Source of the DNA: Sphaerosporella brunnea | Taxonomy: Eukaryota; Ascomycota; Pezizomycetes; Pezizales; Pyronemataceae | Assembly (NCBI GenBank): GCA_008704415.1 | Contig: VXIS01000104.1 | Location: 62,001-126,000 of the forward strand | Length of the DNA stretch: 64,000 nt | Direction: 5' to 3' | Part shown: positions 1 through 10,830 of the stretch, piece by piece | Position numbering within the stretch: the stretch's first letter is position 1 | Layout of the letters: each line of letters opens with the position of its first letter | Notes under the pieces: generated by a model | Told to the model about the DNA's origin: nothing | Seen by the model: the letters and a program-made list of their open reading frames with translations, nothing else | The model's database searches: none | Made by a program: the position numbers and the translations under genes

Positions 1-2745
1 CGATCCCGAAACGTTACTGTTATTGGCTGGGAAAGAGGGTTTCGGTTTTGCAGCCGCAGTCCAGTCGATTCCGCCGCCTGTGTTGTATGAACTGGCCTGA
101 GGCGTGGGGGATGTCGAGCGGAAGGCAGTAGTAGAACCAAACCCACCCGCGCTGGGCTGCAGCGGCGCAGACATTCTTCCCACCCCAGTAGGTTGCATAG
201 CCGGGAATGCAGGTTGTGAAGGCGCTAGAACACTGCCCATGGAAGGCACGGTCGGCTGCGTCACCGTTGGGCTCGGAGTAGACCATGAAAACTTCTGCGC
301 CCCGGTGGTGGTTATAGGCGGCTGCGGGCTCCTCACTCTTGCAGGCACGGAGGCAGTTGTTGATGTCGCGGGAGTGCTGAAGCCGTTACTGGATGCCGGA
401 GTCGCACTGCTTTGCCAGGCGAAGCCGCCATCATTTGCAGGGACGTCCTTCTTGCCGAGGACGAGTCGTTCGAAGTCACTTTCGCTACCCACGCTGGGAG
501 ATGCTCTGCCATTCATTGTATGGAGGCCAGGCGCCCCACCAAAGGAAAGGAACTCGCCTGCCGATTGGCCTGTTGTCCCGCTGGATGAGAGCTCTTGAAG
601 CTTCCGGATTTGCTCAGCCTCGATTTTTTGGCTGAGCGACTTGATGCTGGACATGAAGGCTTTGAACTATTGGCGAGTCAGCGAGAACCAAATCGGGGTT
701 ACTGAAAGAATGTGAACCTGCTCCAATCCCAATAGCGGCCCAAAACTCATCGTCCACAACGTCGGCAGGATATCCATAGCCACAACCTCTCGGTCGCAGG
801 TCTTGCCAATTTCATCAAACACCGCCAACGCCTCCATCATCACTGCCGGTTCCTTCGTTTTAATGCCCTTGAGGAGTGGTATCACTTTCTCTTGGACGGT
901 ATACTTATCCAACACAGGCGCATCCTCTCTCACCTTGCCTTTTTGCTGGATGGGGAGACCATCGAGCCCGTCGCTTGCGCTTAGACTGTCAGACACTTTA
1001 CCCCCGCACAGTACCTTGAACGCCTCGAGCCCGCGAATCTTGATACCCAAGCTGCTCGTCTTGGTGAACACGGCCGCAACCACCGGAAACAAGTCATTCT
1101 TCAACGTGGGGAAGTCAAGCTTTGGCATGATGACGGACAAGCTTCGCAGCGCTACGTCCTGGAGCGCATGAGTAGGCGACTCCAATGCCAGAAACACCAG
1201 TGGCAGAATATCTTCTTTAAATTCTTGCGCCGTCGTCTTCTCTTTGATGAGCGCCAGCCTGGATAGTATCACCGTCAATCCGCCCTCTTTGCCGGCCTCC
1301 CTATCACGCTCAGCAATCTTTGCAGCTGCAGATTTCGGTTCACTTGTCGTGGACGACGCTGGAGCGCCACCAGGAGGTATGAACACCTCTTTTAGTCTCT
1401 TCAAAACCTTCTCGGAAAAGAGGCGCGATGATGCGCTCTCTGCAATCTGGAAAATGTTGGGCAGAACTAGGGCTAATAGAGAGCCATCTCGCAATTCCTC
1501 CACAAGTCCAGGTAGAATTTTCTTCTCCAGAACGCTCTTCGGAAATTGCGGTAATATCTTCTGCAGCCCGCGCATAAACGCTGCCTTTTCCGACGGGGTT
1601 TTTGCAGGGAACTGGTCCAGGAAACGCAATGTAGAGACCAGAATATTGTCAAAGTATTCGCTCTCCTGAAATGCGCGGGCAGTCATGCGGCTGGCGGGCC
1701 GCCGAGTGATAAGCTGCGGCAGTACGCTGGAGGTCAACTGACGAGGTAGAGGGCGGGACGAAAGGAAGCTATTTCCAGCATTGGGCGTAGTTTGGGCCGA
1801 ATTCAACAAACGACGATACGTGGGAGCGGAGTTGTGGGTCTCGAGAGGCGAGTTGTGGGGATGGTTGTAGAGGGCGACGATGAGCATTCCTAGTGAGAAC
1901 AGATCGCACGAGGTCGTAAGGGTCTGATCAAGCATTAAGTCCGGCGCCGCATAATCTAGTTGCAACTGAACGTTCGCAGGCAATCTGGGGTCAAACTGCG
2001 GGGGTAATTGTGGGCTGGTAGAGTTGACCGCAAACCCGAGGGAGCATATTTTCCAATCAGACTGCGTTTTTCAGTCAGCCGCCCATCACCGGAAACATGC
2101 AGCAGCAAAATAACCACGACACCAGCCTACCTTCGCATTGACAATCACAGCATCCGGTGTCAAGTTTCCGTGGATCAAATTCGCGCTCTCATGCAAGAAC
2201 TCCAGCGCCTTCCCCACCTGTAGCAGTCCCTTCTGTATCTCCAACTCATCAATCTCAACTTCCCTCCTCCTTCTTCGGCCGTCATCGTTCTGCACATATC
2301 TGCCCCCACCGCTACGCTCCTCCTCATCCTTCTCCCTCAATAGCGTGGCTAGAGACCCCGTCACGGGCTCTGCTACAAACTGCAATCCACCGCCTCGAGT
2401 CTCTTCCACGGGTTCCACAAGCTCCAGCACACACGGATGTCTGAGCCTGGCCAGCATTCCGGCCTCCTTCTTGAGGCGCTCCACGACTTCCTCCTGCGCC
2501 GCTTTCAAACCATCTTTTGAGCTTCCGCCGCGCGAACTTCCGCCGAAGCCGGAGGAGGAGGAGGAGGAGGAGGAGGGATTCTCGAGGGATTTCCGCTCGA
2601 ACACAAAGATCGAGACCGGCTGGTTCGTTTTCTTCTTTTTTGCGTCGTAGATCTTCCAGGGACCGCAAGTAGAGACCGGGGCAGCGGATTTCTCATAGTT
2701 TGACGCGATATTCGAGGAGAACGATTTGAGCGCGTTTGTGAACAT
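1..2745 (-). CDS. SCY1: SCY1-like pseudokinase with HEAT repeats (3' end beyond window)
   Basis: Exons complement(1..666, 718..2061, 2131..2745); the C-terminal end lies left of the window. SCY1/SCYL proteins are catalytically inactive kinase-fold proteins that act in Golgi/endosomal clathrin and COPI trafficking. The start is MFTNALKSF. A kinase-like fold fills the first ~300 residues, but the catalytic loop reads HGNLTPDAVIVN instead of HRDxKxxN and the DFG position reads SLGF, which marks a pseudokinase. HEAT-type helices follow (residues ~330-650), then the SCYL2-like FKAFMSSIKSLSQKIEAEQ segment after the 51-bp intron, then a Ser/Gly/Pro-rich tail. Both introns (667-717 and 2062-2130) have GT-AG ends and restore frame. 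Family assignment is firm; I cannot say how much of the tail is missing. Confidence 0.9.
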
Positions 2746-3992
2746 GGCGGCGGTGGCGGAGTGTCGCTGCTCAAAGGGGGAAAGGAGGAAGAGAAGAATT
2801 AATTATTGACACAGTGTCAGAAAAATATAGTTTACAATGCGAAGGAGTGAATGCGTAAGTTGGCGATGCAAGATGGCTGTCCGCGTGGGGTGAGACACCT
2901 CCTGGAACTCAGCCTCCGACAAAAGCTCTTGACAGCTTGTGTGGCAGTTGCCTACCACCGCTAACTCCCCTCACGGCGTCCGACCCAACTCACAATCCCC
3001 CGGAATGTTCGGTTCAAAATCATGGCACTTTGGTCGCACCGGCGAATGTGGGGGGGCCCTGCCGTTAGGAGAAGGCCAGCCTTCTTTGCAGCGATCGGTA
3101 ATGAGTGAGCGAGTGATAGATTGTGATGCAGAGTGGTCAGTTACTCCAACGTCGAGCTCCTTTCCGCTCAAGTGAATCGCGCCGGCCACTGGGGCGCAAT
3201 TTCTGGATTCTCTTAGTCGTTTGGTCGCAAGGATTCATTCTATGGGCATGCTTCTGCCATCCTGAGCTCTCGAAGCCGCAAGGGGAAGCGGCCCAGCTGC
3301 AGCTGGAAAAAGACGAACTGAGCCGCTCTGTCGATCACCCTCGCCCGCTTCGCAGCGTCTGACGAGACAGACACACACAGCACAGACCTCACCCAGCAAG
3401 CCGTCCCGCCGACTCTGCCGAGACACCCCGCCATCCGTCTGAGACTCCACGCTAATTTTTTTACGTTGAACCCCCCCCCCCCCATCTACTCGCGTGCGCA
3501 GCATTCCTCGCTGTCCACCTCCCCCCCCCACCCCAAAAAAAAACAAACCTCCACAACGACCCGTCTGGTGAACTTCTGTGCTGTTTCTAGCCTGCAGGAT
3601 GACCTGCGATTTGACCCCTCTGCTGAAAGCCACCTCAATTGAAAAACACCCCGTAGCAAAGCGGCTCTGAAAGGTACTTCCCATGCACGTGTATCTTCTC
3701 GTCAGCTCACCCTGTGAGGACAGCCAACTCCAATTCCCGCGCGCCCTGATGGCTGGCTTCAGGCTTCCACTCGCTACTCTTCGCCAGCTAAGGCTGCAGT
3801 GGCCAACCCAGTCCAAGTCCCCTCCACGCATTGCTGCTATCTGCCTCTTGTCTGGCCCAGCATTGCCCCTTCTGGGGCAGCCCCGCTACTTCTCTGAATG
3901 CGTCAAACAGCTCGCCAAAAGCAAAAAACACGAAGATGAGGAGCGCGACATCTTTGCATTTCCACTGGCCACGTCCCGTAGGCTCTCAAACT
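2746..3992. other. Intergenic, divergent promoter region
   Basis: About 1.25 kb between SCY1 (minus) and the next plus-strand gene. It holds homopolymer C and A runs near 3471-3543 and pyrimidine-rich stretches typical of fungal leaders. No convincing coding frame, RNA gene or repeat was seen. Confidence 0.5.
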
Positions 3993-5574
3993 ATGGATCC
4001 AGTCGATGTCAGTATACCTCCCTTGACTGCGTACGTCGACACGGCGCCCATTTCAATCTGATCTTGTCCTTTTCACATTCCCCATCTTACATCTTACCGA
4101 GCGCTAACATCCCACGTTACCTCCAGATGAGCCTGAAAGTTACCCTACCACTCCTCGGCTGAAGAGGCCGCCTATTGTGCCTTTCGAAAGGCTTAAAATC
4201 GGAAGCTGGTACGAAGCCAAATGGTACGATATCGAGGAGCCAACCGGGCTCGCCATCAGGCGCAGAAAGCTCGCAAAGAACGACACGAGAATGCGATGGC
4301 ACAAGTGCATGGTGATAGAACTTATTCCAGAGTTTAAGATAGTTAGATTCCTTGCCATGACACGGTTGGGAGGCTACGAGGATCCTTTCGCGTGGGCCAA
4401 GGGTGAAGGTTACAGCGAGCTGGAGGCGAGGAAATGGATCCCGGTCGGCAACGTCTCTCACTACTGCGACAACATGCTTCGAATTCCGGTCTTTCCCTGG
4501 GTAGTTCACGGATACTTGAAGATCAACAGGGTCCACGAGGTTCAGTACAGCGTTGGCGACGACGAATACGAGCTTAGGTACGTACCTGACGCCATTCCGC
4601 GAGACGAAAAAACAAAACTTCCCGTGTTCAACGGCGATCACTCGACCGTACCTGACGTAACTTCGCCGCCATGGGTGCTTAAGTACTACCGAGACCTGTC
4701 GAGAATCTGGTCCGAGTCATTCTACAGTGGGAAACCGTTGGAAACCGGGATGCTGGAGTGGAAGCAAGGCATTAGTGCCATCACTGCGCATTTCAAGGTG
4801 GACGGGATGAAATACTGGATGGAAGGTCCTGGTGCTAGTCTCATCGAATCGGAACGGGCGAAACGAGCAGTTACAAACCAGCCGCTGGTCGTTGAAAGTG
4901 ACGAAGCACAGGAAGCCAAGCGGAAGGCCGACAAAGCGGCCAAAGAACAGCGCCTCGTCAAGCAGAAGCTCCGAGAGGAACTCCAGGAGAAGCGGAGAAA
5001 GAAAGTGAATGACATGCTGATGGCAAACGAGCTTGCAGCCATCAAACGGTGGAAGGCACTCGCCGCTGTGCAAGCCAAGCATGGCAAACATGAACAGCAA
5101 CAGCACGACAAGAAGAAGCAATCGCACGGCAGTAAACAAGCCATGGCTCGGTTATCTGCACTGCGCCGGAACAGACGTGAACAAGAGCGCTCAATGGAGG
5201 CTAGACGAAAACTCAGAGAGATTCTGGCCCCGCAGCGCGAGGAGGAAAGGCAGAGGCTGAAGGCCTTGCGGCAATACATACCTCCCCCGGGCACGCCACA
5301 AGTGCGTGCTTGGGCCGAGAAGCCGAAATCGCCAAAGAAGAGGAAGCAGAAGGCGGTAAAACCTCAAAAGGAACAAAAGCCGCCCATGTCTGCTGCTGCG
5401 GCGGCAGCAGCTAGGGCTGCCATTATTGCTCATAACGAAGAATTCAAGACACCTATTCCTGCTAAAAAAGTGGAAGAGGAGGAGGAGGAGGATGAAGAGT
5501 ATTACAGCGATGACGACGAGGAAGGGCCGAGATTTGTATCTTCTAAAATTAACCAGCATGATGACGGATGGTAG
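3993..5574 (+). CDS. Uncharacterised charged protein with acidic tail
   Basis: I do not recognise the family. Residues from about VPFERLKIGSWYEAKWYD to PPWVLKYYRDLSRIW look like one folded domain of ~170 residues rich in Trp, Tyr and His. A Lys/Arg/Glu-rich, probably helical or coiled-coil stretch follows (codons ~4880-5370), then an Ala run and an acidic tail with SDDDEE. The start is uncertain. The preferred model is a 15-nt first exon MDPVD (3993-4007), GTCAGT donor, branch-like GCTAAC, acceptor at 4131, and exon 4132-5574, giving 485 residues. Alternatives are acceptor 4126 joined to an upstream frame starting at 3749 or 3683, or an unspliced start at 4177. The charged tail suggests a nuclear or nucleolar protein, but that is inference. 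Confidence 0.7.
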
Positions 5575-5646
5575 ATGGACAGGCATGGGTTATCTGGCGT
5601 TTTTTGATTTGAATATCCTGATCAAGTTGTGATATATGTAAATTTA

Positions 5647-5652
5647 AATAAA
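5647..5652 (+). terminator. AATAAA polyadenylation-like signal
   Basis: AATAAA lies 73 bp after the stop of the charged-protein gene, in an AT-rich 3' region. It is the natural candidate for that gene's poly(A) signal. Confidence 0.45.
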
Positions 5653-6455
5653 AGCATGGAGCAGTTTGGGCGGTACATTCGTGTATAATATATTTCTTAC
5701 CGCTGCTGGGGGGGGGGCTGTACATAGCTAGACTGTATGGGAGCAAATTTTGGGCTGATTTCCTGACAGAACTGAACGCTTTCCCTGGCTTCCTGCAGCT
5801 TTGGCCATGGGCTGTTCGTGAGAAACAATAGTGAGGGATATACCAGATATCACTCGGTCACACCCGGCGCTCGCATTCCGCATTCTCCCGCTTCCGGTTT
5901 CGCCTTGCCGAGACAATCAGAACCAGAACCGGCTTCCCATTCCCGTTCCCGTGCCCGTTTTTTCTCAGTGCAAAGTATAGGCCCCGCGGTATCCGAAAAC
6001 CCCATTTTCGGGAGTGGTGGCGAGGGGTGAAAAGCACCCGAAGCCGGGACGGCAAAAGGCTATCTATGGAGTTGGTGGTGACTCTGGTGAGAAAAGCACA
6101 GAGAAAACCCTAATCCTGCAGGGTCGCGGTTCGTCGCCACGAGAAAAGCTTGTTCGCACACGACCAAAAATGTGTTTGTTTTTTTAAAAGGAAAAAAGCC
6201 AGGCCAGAGCTGCGAATGAAATCTCGCGGATAATAAAGTATAGATCTATGCCCTCCCGCGAGGTCAGTCGGTCATCAATCGCCCGGAGCTTACGGATCTG
6301 ACCTCCGCCGCGTTCTCCGACTCGCGCGAGACCGATTCTTTGACACTTTCAATCTCCGTCAGAGTATATCTGACCCAACACTTCCCTCCTTTCTCACCTC
6401 CTCTCGCCTTCAACTCTCTCTATCCTCTCCCTCCTACCTCCTTTGCTTGCCAACA
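5653..6455. other. Intergenic; promoter of branched-chain aminotransferase
   Basis: About 800 bp. It contains one copy of the dispersed motif (ATATCACTCG at 5847-5856) and a strongly CT-rich leader (6360-6450) just before the aminotransferase ATG. No exact Leu3-type palindrome was seen. No gene recognised. Confidence 0.5.
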
Positions 6456-7817
6456 ATGCTGCGCCCGTCAACGCTTTTGCGTGCCGCTAGGCCGCAGACC
6501 GCCGCTCGCTTCGCCACGGCCGCCCGTCTGTACAGCAGCCAAGCTCCGCAGCTCGCAGAAGTCGATGTCTCCAAGCTGGTGATTCAGCGTACGCAGACGC
6601 CGGGTCAGCTGAAAAAGGAGGAGGAATTGGTGTTTGGAAGGACCTTCACCGGTGAGCAGTAACCCCGCCTTCGGTTTGGGCAGCCCAGAGGAATATCGAC
6701 TGATGGAGTCCACAGACCACATGTTAGCGATTGAATGGACCGCTGGAAAGGGCTGGTCAGCCCCGCGCATAACGCCTTACCAGGCGCTCTCGCTTGACCC
6801 CGCAACCTGCGTGTTCCACTACGGTTTCTCCTGCTTCGAGGGAATGAAGGCCTACCGCACCTCCTCCGGCGAGCTCCGCCTTTTCCGTCCTGAAAAGAAC
6901 ATGGACCGTCTCAGCACGTCCTCCGCCCGCATTGCCCTGCCCCCTTTTGACCCTAAGGCTATGGTCGAGTGCATATCCCGCTTCGTCGCCCTAGAGGAGA
7001 AATTCGTTCCCAAGAAGCGTGGATACTCGCTGTACCTGCGCCCGACCATGATCGGCACCCAGCCCACTCTCGGAGTCGGCCCGCCAGGCTCCGCTTTGTT
7101 CTTCGTTATCGCCTCCCCCGTCGGACCGTACTACCCGTCCGGCTTCAAGGCTGTCTCCCTCGAGGCTACCAGCAAGTTCGTCCGCGCCTGGCCCGGAGGA
7201 ACCGGTGACAAGAAGCTCGGTGGTAACTATGCGCCCTGCATAGTGCCGCAGCAGGAGGCGGCGAAGCGCGGTTTCCAGCAGAATCTCTGGCTGTTCGGCG
7301 AGGAGGGATACGTCACTGAGGTCGGCACCATGAACCTGTTCACCTGCTGGATCAACAAGGACGGTGTCAAGGAGATCGTCACCGCGCCTCTGGATGGAAC
7401 CATCCTCGAGGGTGTCACCCGTGACTCTATCCTCGCCCTCGCCCGCGAGTTCCTCACCAAGGAGGGCTGGATCGTCTCCGAGCGCAAATACACCATCAAG
7501 GAGATGGCCGAGGCTGCGGACGAGGGAAGGCTACTGGAGGCTTTCGGTGCGGGAACCGCCGCCGTCGTGTCCCCCCTGCGAAGAATCGCTTGGGACGGAG
7601 GTGTCGGTGGTACCCAGAGGGACATCAACATTCCCCTGCAGAAGGGTAAGGAGGCCGGTCCGATCGCAGAGCGGATATGGAAGTGGATGGAGGAGAGGCA
7701 GTACGGTGACGTTGAGACCAGCTGGAGGTAAGAATAGCCATAGCCCCTTCAAACTATCAAACACAACAAGGCTAACTAACAATCAACAGCGTTCACGTGC
7801 CGCCGCACCAGGACTAA
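6456..7817 (+). CDS. BAT1: Branched-chain amino acid aminotransferase, mitochondrial
   Basis: Class IV PLP-dependent transaminase that interconverts Leu, Ile and Val with their 2-oxo acids (EC 2.6.1.42). Exons 6456-6651, 6716-7727 and 7790-7817 give 411 residues, usual for the family. The N-terminus (MLRPSTLLRAARPQTAARF) is Arg-rich without acidic residues, a typical mitochondrial presequence. The family signatures TFTDHM (spanning intron 1), FHYGFSCFEGMKAYR, YLRPTMIGT and GDKKLGGNYAP are present; Lys232 in the last is the expected PLP-binding lysine. EVGTMNLF and AFGAGTAAVVSP are also intact. The last intron (7728-7789) splits a Ser codon and leaves a short final exon ending HVPPHQD. The symbol follows yeast; cytosolic BAT2 is excluded by the presequence. 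Confidence 0.96.
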
Positions 7818-8109
7818 GCTTAAATTCATAGGGTAGAAGGCATAAAATTCTCGGGTTGAATTTCTTGGGGCTTTTTTGCTTTGTTAATTTAATTTTTTTT
7901 TAAATTTTTTTCCTTGCTTTCTTTTGGGAGCGTGGGTTTTTGCTCTTTCTCTTTCTTTTTAACGGCACTCTGCACGAATCTGTTACCCATCGGGTTGGTC
8001 ATTGGATTGCGTTCTTTTGGGTGCTTGCTTGCTTTGGTCGCGGGGTTGCGTTAGAATCTAGACGTGAAGAATTGCTACTGTGTGGGTTATTTTGCGTGGT
8101 GATCATAAC
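7818..8109. other. Intergenic 3' region, T-rich
   Basis: T-rich sequence after the aminotransferase stop (poly-T runs at 7867-7935), probably its 3' UTR. Nothing else seen. Confidence 0.5.
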
Positions 8110-8480
8110 TAGGGGTCGATGAAGACGGTTCGATTAGGTAGCTTTCTGGTACGCAATATATAAGTTTAGGTAATCTTACCCGCTAGATTACAGCGCTTTG
8201 AGAGGGGCATAAAACTTTGTGCGGCGGCCTCAACATCAAGAAGCTCGGCATCCAGCCACTGCACAAACTCCGTAGCCATTACGCCAAATATCGCAGCCGT
8301 CAAAAGTCCTATGTGGACCCACTTCGCACAATGGTCAGGCTTCTTCACACGCTTTTTCCAACTCTGCCTTCAATTTTTTTCCACATTGGAAACCTCATTC
8401 ATGATAAAAAAGAAAAATCGCCTTACAGCGGGCTATTCTACATCCACGCATTCTGGAAATGTTCCTTCCGCCCGCAGGTG
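8110..8480 (+). mobile_element. Degenerate hAT-type transposon relic
   Basis: Begins with TAGGGGTCGATGAAGACGG, matching the left end of the hAT element at 19944 (TAGGGGTCGG), then GGTTCGATTA and, further in, GCATAAAACT similar to GTATAAAACT there. Downstream (8340-8450) the plus strand encodes a broken hATC dimerisation domain: LLHTLFPTLPS, NLIHDKK, then after a frame change KNRLTAGY. The same motif is cleaner in the relics at 19283-19804 and 20145-20579. I found no matching right end, so the element is truncated or diverged. Not a functional gene. Confidence 0.7.
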
Positions 8481-10830
8481 GGGGGGTGGACCAAGTCGAA
8501 GAAAAAAAAAAAACAATTGGTGGGAATTGAAGAGGAGCTGATGATGGAACTGGAAGATGAGTTTGTTGTGGAGATGGCATTAATTGAGTTCCATTTGGGC
8601 GGCGAGGGGGAGCTCGAACGTTGACGGGGAAAAAAAAAAAAAAAAGCGCGACAGTTTCCGCGGCTCAGATCAAGGCCGCGAACCACCAAACATGCCCTTG
8701 CCTTGTCATAAGTAGATCCCAACTTCCACTACTCCTGGTAAGGATTTTTTTCGAGGACAAAAGCCCGGGCTGGCTGGCTGGCTGTGGGGCTCTTTGTATG
8801 TAAAAAAAGGCGTGAATTATTACAGTGTGTGATATCCGGTGAAGCAAGAATGGTGTGATCCATCGTCCATTCCATTCCTGATACCCGAGCAACGGCTCAT
8901 GCAGCCTGGCTTTTTGGTCAGCCCAACGCAGTCAGCCCGGTTGGCTGGCTGTTGAGAATACTGCCTGGTCGTCTGGCAATGGGCGCCCAAATACGCCCCC
9001 CCAGAAGCGCATGCTCTCCTGGAAGTGCTGGGCAACGGCGTGGCCATTTCAAGCGAATGGCCACGCTCCGGTGAGGGGCGTATCGACTTCAGGATTGTTG
9101 ATGTATCTTCACGGTATGATTGCCTCTGAGACTGTAACGCTTGCGATTACACCTAAGCACAAACCCAAAGCTGTGGAGAGTCATTTTCGGATCCCAATAT
9201 TCGTCCGCACCCGTAGTGGACGGGAATAATTGCACAATTATCTCAGAATTCCCTCTGGTGGCTTAGCAGCACAAGGTTCCTGGCGGAAGAGGTAAAATCT
9301 TCAGGGGGGGGGGGCCTTTTTGCGATTGATTTCCTGCGGCTGTGGTTGTTGGGATTCATTCGATATGCGTAAGTGTTGGCTTGTTTTTAAAAGTTACGAA
9401 TGTCTACTTGAGTTGTGTTCTAGTTATATCACAGTCTGGAATTAATTTCCGTGGTACGAATAGTCGGAAGTATCGAGGGGAATGGGAATAGAACGACCGC
9501 TTTGAGTACTCGTACATTATGAGTGCGCCTGGTGTACTAGTACATACTTTACAAACAAGCAGACAGAATTACTCTATATTTAAAACGTCAACGGTGAAGT
9601 TTAGTTTCCTGAAGCTGCAATGCCCTGCATGTCTCATGCACCACAGCTCGCGTGCCTGTGATCCATGAGCTGGCTTTGCGGCTTGCCAGTGCGTGAGAAA
9701 GCTGTCTTCTTTTCGCCATGGATAAAGCGGGACTCGTATGTCTCAGGAGGACGCTTTTGATGCAGCACAGATGGCCCTGCGCAACCGTGAGTGGCTGGAA
9801 TGGAACTTGAGTCAGCCAGAGACATCACCGCCGACCCGTCAAAGTTGTGATTTACCGTAGATGGTGAGCTCGAGCCGTGTTCTGTACTCTAGCACCCTTT
9901 CCTGCCTGTTCTCTTGGCCAACGCTTCCGACACTTCTTGTTCATGCAGCCCGCCGCATCTGGCGGACAACAACAACAACACCGACGACGATTCCAGCCTG
10001 CATAAACCTCAACCTCGCGGGAGGTGTGCTGAGAGCACACATAAGCGACGCAAGCGATAGACGCGGCCGGAGTGCAACCGAGGCACGAGATTTGGATTGG
10101 AATAACTGAATCAGCAAACCGCGTGCATCGCTGCAGAGCCAGCCTAAACTCTCGGCTGGCCATCGCACATTGAGAGCGCTCGTCCTCTGGCGGCGTTGTC
10201 GTGAAGTCCAGTCAACCGATTAACCACGATCTGGTGATCACACGAACTCGTCGATCCGAGCTTCACCAACCCGCTGTGCCAACCACCACCACCACCACCA
10301 CCACCACCACCACCACCACATCCACCACCACCACTCACCCCTCCCCACCATCCGATTTCTGCCACCAATTTAGCCCACCCCCCCCCCCCCAAACTGCTTT
10401 GGAAGCAGCCGTTGTAGCTATCTCGCCCCACTGCCACTTTGCAATCCGACCGTCTTCCCTCGCTGTCACGCTCTCCATCATCCATCATCCCTCAAGCCTC
10501 TCAATCTGCTTCTTTCCCCCGTAACCCTGCCTGTTCCGATCTGACCACTCTGGTTGTCTCGCTTTTGCCGTGGCTCACCTCCACTGCCGCGAATACCCTC
10601 CCCCCCCCCCCCCCCACCCCCCACGGCTCAGCTATCTGCTTTTCAGCCTTCGTTACTTTAACGACTGTTGAATGACAGGTCCACCGGACTTGCGCCGTGA
10701 CGTATAGTGCCTACCTACACTATCTGCATTCCCCGCCATCGTTTTGCGGCAAAACCCCTCATCGCCCCCTCCCCGATCACCGCGACCACCTCCTCCGTTT
10801 CCTGCCATCAAAAATCCGGCGCGTCGCAAG
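8481..10830. other. Long intergenic region upstream of AT-hook gene
   Basis: About 2.3 kb without a supportable gene. It holds homopolymer runs (A at 8502 and 8631, G at 9304), a CCA trinucleotide array around 10281-10330, and long C runs near 10380 and 10602 in a pyrimidine-rich leader just before the AT-hook gene. Short open frames here lack codon bias or recognisable motifs. Confidence 0.5.
10284..10334. repeat. CCA trinucleotide microsatellite
   Basis: About 15 near-uninterrupted ACC/CCA units in the presumed leader of the downstream AT-hook gene. Simple-sequence repeat, likely polymorphic in length. Confidence 0.9.

Noticed and set aside
1244..1669. Plus-strand frame of 141 codons opposite SCY1
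   Set aside because: Lies antisense to a clearly homologous exon; composition mirrors the coding strand. Shadow.
2138..2650. Plus-strand 170-codon frame with Ser and Glu runs
   Set aside because: Antisense to SCY1 exon 1; Ser runs come from the Ser-codon repeat of the true gene.
10602..10617. Long homopolymer C runs (also 3471, 10380, 41257, 51015, 55281) as functional signals
   Set aside because: They lie in intergenic sequence or introns and are common in this window; length may also be affected by sequencing error.
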